The notes beneath the pieces are model-generated. The model was not told the DNA's origin, ran no database searches, and saw nothing but the letters and a program-made list of their open reading frames with translations. Positions 6,221-7,773 of a stretch of DNA of 7,773 nt are shown piece after piece (within the stretch, counting starts at the first letter, position 1; every line of letters starts with the position of its first letter). The stretch lies in contig MKRS01000474.1 in NCBI GenBank assembly GCA_001897035.1, forward strand, positions 1 to 7,773. Direction: 5' to 3'. The DNA is from Bacteroidales bacterium 45-6 (lineage in GTDB: Bacteria > Bacteroidota > Bacteroidia > Bacteroidales > Dysgonomonadaceae). A program made the position numbers and the translations under genes.

Positions 6221-6370
6221 ACTACCATCGAACGAGAATATTCAGCCTTAGAGGCGATTAGTGATAATTTTGAAAAAATAGTTGTTTCGTTAGACGATTT
6301 AGCCTTGCCTTCGAAGGGAGGAATTAGGCATATAAGAGCTTGGGAATTATTCAGGTTTCTTGCTGTTTAA
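6221..6370 (+). pseudogene. C-terminal remnant of a DUF4143-type AAA ATPase
   Basis: Between an in-frame TGA (6218-6220) and TAA (6368-6370), the plus strand encodes 49 residues. The segments EREYSALEAISDNFEKIVVS, then LDDLALPSKGGIRHIRAWEL, match the extreme C terminus of the large family of ATPases with an N-terminal AAA domain and a DUF4143 domain, common and often mobile in Bacteroidales. There is no start codon suitable for a protein and none of the upstream AAA or DUF4143 sequence is recognisable in any frame, so about 350 residues are missing. It is a decayed leftover, not a gene. Confidence 0.75.
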
Positions 6371-6385
6371 GGTTCTGTATATTAA

Positions 6386-6410
6386 GTATGTATTAATATA
6401 TAATACATAC
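6386..6410. repeat. AT-rich perfect 10-bp inverted repeat
   Basis: GTATGTATTA (6386-6395) and TAATACATAC (6401-6410) are exact reverse complements separated by ATATA. The repeat lies 15 bp after the stop of the ATPase remnant and 30 bp before the terminator that ends the biotin-carrier operon. It could be an old terminator, a protein-binding site or a cruciform. No T run follows on either side. Confidence 0.6.
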
Positions 6411-6440
6411 ATTTAGATATAAATATTCACATTATATAGC

Positions 6441-6472
6441 AAAAGCCACCCGAAACGAATCGGATGGCTTTT
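6441..6472 (-). terminator. Rho-independent terminator of the carboxylase operon
   Basis: On the minus strand, AAAAGCCATCCGA pairs with TCGGGTGGCTTTT around a 6-nt loop, giving a 13-bp stem with one internal U.G pair and ending in TTTT. It lies 26 bp after the stop of the biotin carrier gene. On the plus strand the U.G pair becomes a C/A mismatch, so the element is oriented for the minus-strand operon, though it could also work in the other direction. Confidence 0.85.
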
Positions 6473-6498
6473 CTTCTATTGAGTTGCTATGCGAAGGC

Positions 6499-6939
6499 TT
6501 ATTGCAAGGAAAGGATGGAAACCCCTTCGAGCACAGAATCACCCACATTCAAATCGATGCTCGCCACAACGCCGTCGGCAGGAGCCTGGATGTTGTTTTC
6601 CATTTTCATGGCTTCCAGGATGGCTACTGTCTGGCCTTTTTTCACGGTGTCGCCCACAGCCACGTTTATGGCTACCACGATTCCGGGAAGTGGCGATTTG
6701 ATAGCTTTCGATCCGGCAGCACCGCCTTTGGCGGGAGCAGCGGCCTTAGGTGCTGAAGCAGGAGCGGCTGCTGATTTTGCAGCGGCAGGGCGGGCAACAA
6801 GGGTCACTTCCTCTTGGTCGTTCACCAGCTCCACGTTGTAGTTGGTTCCGTTCACCGCCACTTCGGCGTTGGACTCGTCCTTTCTGTTTACGGCAACAAT
6901 ATATTCTTGGCCGTTGATTCGATATATGAACTGTTTCAT
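6499..6939 (-). CDS. Biotin carboxyl carrier protein of an acyl-CoA carboxylase/decarboxylase
   Basis: A 146-residue carrier protein whose biotin shuttles CO2 between carboxylase half-reactions. The C-terminal biotinyl domain (about 78-146) has the attachment motif EAMKMEN at 109-115 with Lys112 as the modified residue, and the PLPG turn at 83-86. A flexible Ala/Pro-rich linker spans about 51-77, preceded by an N-terminal domain of about 50 residues (MKQFIYRINGQEY) typical of the gamma subunit of methylmalonyl-CoA decarboxylase and related Bacteroidales carriers. The ATG at 6939 is preferred over a TTG 63 bp upstream, which would overlap the preceding gene. It is the last gene of the operon, 14 bp after the small delta-like gene, and a terminator follows. 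The substrate (propionyl-/methylmalonyl-CoA most likely) is inferred from the linked carboxyltransferase. Confidence 0.93.
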   Translation of the reverse strand: MKQFIYRINGQEYIVAVNRKDESNAEVAVNGTNYNVELVNDQEEVTLVARPAAAKSAAAPASAPKAAAPAKGGAAGSKAIKSPLPGIVVAINVAVGDTVKKGQTVAILEAMKMENNIQAPADGVVASIDLNVGDSVLEGVSILSLQ

Positions 6940-6953
6940 GATTGTTTCAAATT

Positions 6954-7130
6954 TTATTTTCTTGTTGGCAATTGAAGCATGGCATTTGTTTTGTCGGCCC
7001 AAGGCAAGTAGTCTTGCGACACGTGCTTGATGGTCAAAACATTGCTTTCCGCATCGTGTTGATTCTGCTCGTCATAAATACCTAAGGCAATAGCGGCCAA
7101 TACTTCTGTCGGTATGATTGTATCGCTCAT
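6954..7130 (-). CDS. Small OadG/delta-like protein of the carboxylase operon
   Basis: A 58-residue protein starting MSDTIIPTEVLAAIALGIYD and continuing with HDAESNVLTIKHV and YLPWADK. It sits between the carboxyltransferase (21 bp after its stop) and the biotin carrier (14 bp before its start). Small proteins of this pattern (short hydrophobic N-terminal stretch, then HD.ESN.LTI and a YSPW-like motif) are regularly found at this place in Bacteroidales methylmalonyl-CoA decarboxylase clusters and resemble the C-terminal part of OadG/MmdD-type subunits, which hold the complex together. The hydrophobic stretch is short, so membrane anchoring is uncertain. The role is inferred from position and motif resemblance. 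Confidence 0.8.
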   Translation of the reverse strand: MSDTIIPTEVLAAIALGIYDEQNQHDAESNVLTIKHVSQDYLPWADKTNAMLQLPTRK

Positions 7131-7151
7131 AATAATACTATTTTTAGGTGA

Positions 7152-7773
7152 TTATAAAGGCAAGTTGTCGTGCTTCTTAGCTGGATTCACCTGATGTTTG
7201 GTTCTCAATTGTTCCAATGCCCGGATCACGCGGAAACGAGTGTTGCGGGGTTCGATCACATCGTCGATGTAGCCGTAGCGGGCAGCATTGTAAGGATTGC
7301 AGAACAACTTGTTGTACTCGTCCTTCTTGGCAGCAGCCACTTCCGCTTTCTTTTCGGGAGTTTCTGCAGCTTTCACTTCCTTGGCATACAACACTTCCAC
7401 TGCTCCGTCGGCACCCATCACGGCGATTTCGGCAGTTGGCCAAGCGTAGTTGATGTCGCCACGAAGTTGCTTGCAGCTCATCACGATATGCGATCCTCCG
7501 TAAGATTTGCGCAATGTCACAGTCACTTTAGGCACAGTGGCTTCTCCGTAAGCATACAGAAGTTTTGCTCCGTGAGTAATAACACCGCCGTATTCTTGTC
7601 CTGTTCCGGGAAGGAATCCGGGAACGTCCACCAATGTCACCAACGGAATGTTGAAGGCATCGCAGAAACGGACAAAACGGGCAGCTTTGCGAGATGCGTT
7701 GATGTCCAACACACCAGCCATATATTTAGGTTGGTTAGCCACAATTCCTACAGATTGACCATTGAAACGAGCA
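7152..7773 (-). CDS. Acyl-CoA carboxyltransferase subunit (methylmalonyl-CoA decarboxylase alpha / propionyl-CoA carboxylase beta), C-terminal 206 residues
   Basis: The C-terminal part of a crotonase-fold carboxyltransferase that moves a carboxyl group between an acyl-CoA and protein-bound biotin. The visible part starts at [20 protein letters not shown] and has the C-domain hallmarks: [53 protein letters not shown] and [20 protein letters not shown], followed by the usual EY...[15 protein letters not shown] ending. The full protein would be about 510-520 residues; the first three-fifths lie beyond the window. Together with the downstream small protein and biotin carrier it forms the module used in propionate production (methylmalonyl-CoA to propionyl-CoA) or the reverse carboxylation. 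The direction and exact acyl group cannot be decided here. Confidence 0.93.
   Translation of the reverse strand, partial: ARFNGQSVGIVANQPKYMAGVLDINASRKAARFVRFCDAFNIPLVTLVDVPGFLPGTGQEYGGVITHGAKLLYAYGEATVPKVTVTLRKSYGGSHIVMSCKQLRGDINYAWPTAEIAVMGADGAVEVLYAKEVKAAETPEKKAEVAAAKKDEYNKLFCNPYNAARYGYIDDVIEPRNTRFRVIRALEQLRTKHQVNPAKKHDNLPL

Noticed and set aside
6940..7002. Extended biotin-carrier start at TTG 7002
   Set aside because: It would overlap the 58-aa gene in another frame, and the family begins at the ATG at 6939.
1..7773. CRISPR array or complete insertion sequence
   Set aside because: No regularly spaced direct repeats, transposase or terminal-repeat pairs with target duplications were seen.

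Overview
The window looks like chromosomal DNA from a Bacteroidota member, probably order Bacteroidales. The genus cannot be fixed from the sequence. The evidence is: Bacteroidetes-type promoters (TTTG, 19-20 bp, TAnnTTTG) at two places and a matching -7 box at a third; translation starts without obvious Shine-Dalgarno sequences; a carboxyltransferase / small protein / biotin-carrier cluster of the kind used for methylmalonyl-CoA (propionate) metabolism; and a DUF2975 plus YozG-like regulator pair.

Layout. (1) 1-333, minus: N-terminal part of a type II NADH dehydrogenase that runs off the left edge. (2) 334-582: divergent intergenic region with a clear promoter and overlapping palindromes, driving a two-gene plus-strand unit: a four-helix DUF2975 membrane protein (583-1248) and a small XRE/YozG-type regulator (1259-1471). 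(3) 1571-3521, plus: a secreted TraB/GumN-family protein and, 34 bp later, a polytopic acyltransferase-3 protein. (4) 3538-3609, minus: tRNA-Glu(CUC) with its own -7 box lying between the arms of a 13-bp inverted repeat. (5) 3714-5736, minus: a tight two-gene operon, RtcB-family RNA ligase followed 7 bp later by the release-factor-like protein PrfH. (6) 5737-6100: long leader of that operon, with a consensus promoter at its far end, a 9-bp hairpin and small ORFs. (7) 6221-6370, plus: C-terminal remnant of a DUF4143-type AAA ATPase, then an AT-rich palindrome and a terminator. (8) 6499-7773, minus: biotin carboxyl carrier protein, a 58-aa OadG/delta-like protein and the C-terminal part of an acyl-CoA carboxyltransferase.

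The most interesting system is rtcB-prfH. Published work on the E. coli pair (PrfH/RtcB2) describes rescue of ribosomes whose 16S rRNA has been cut in the decoding centre: PrfH releases the stuck peptide and RtcB reseals the rRNA. Both proteins here keep their catalytic motifs. What may be new is the control region: about 325 nt of transcribed leader carrying a stem that forms fully only in the RNA of the operon strand (its G.U pair becomes C/A on the other strand), plus an upstream ORF that overlaps the rtcB start. That suggests post-transcriptional control, perhaps sensing ribosome damage. This is inference.

The rest is mostly housekeeping or common accessory content: respiratory NADH oxidation, an envelope-modifying acyltransferase, and a propionate-pathway carboxylase module whose sodium-pumping beta subunit does not follow in its usual downstream place.
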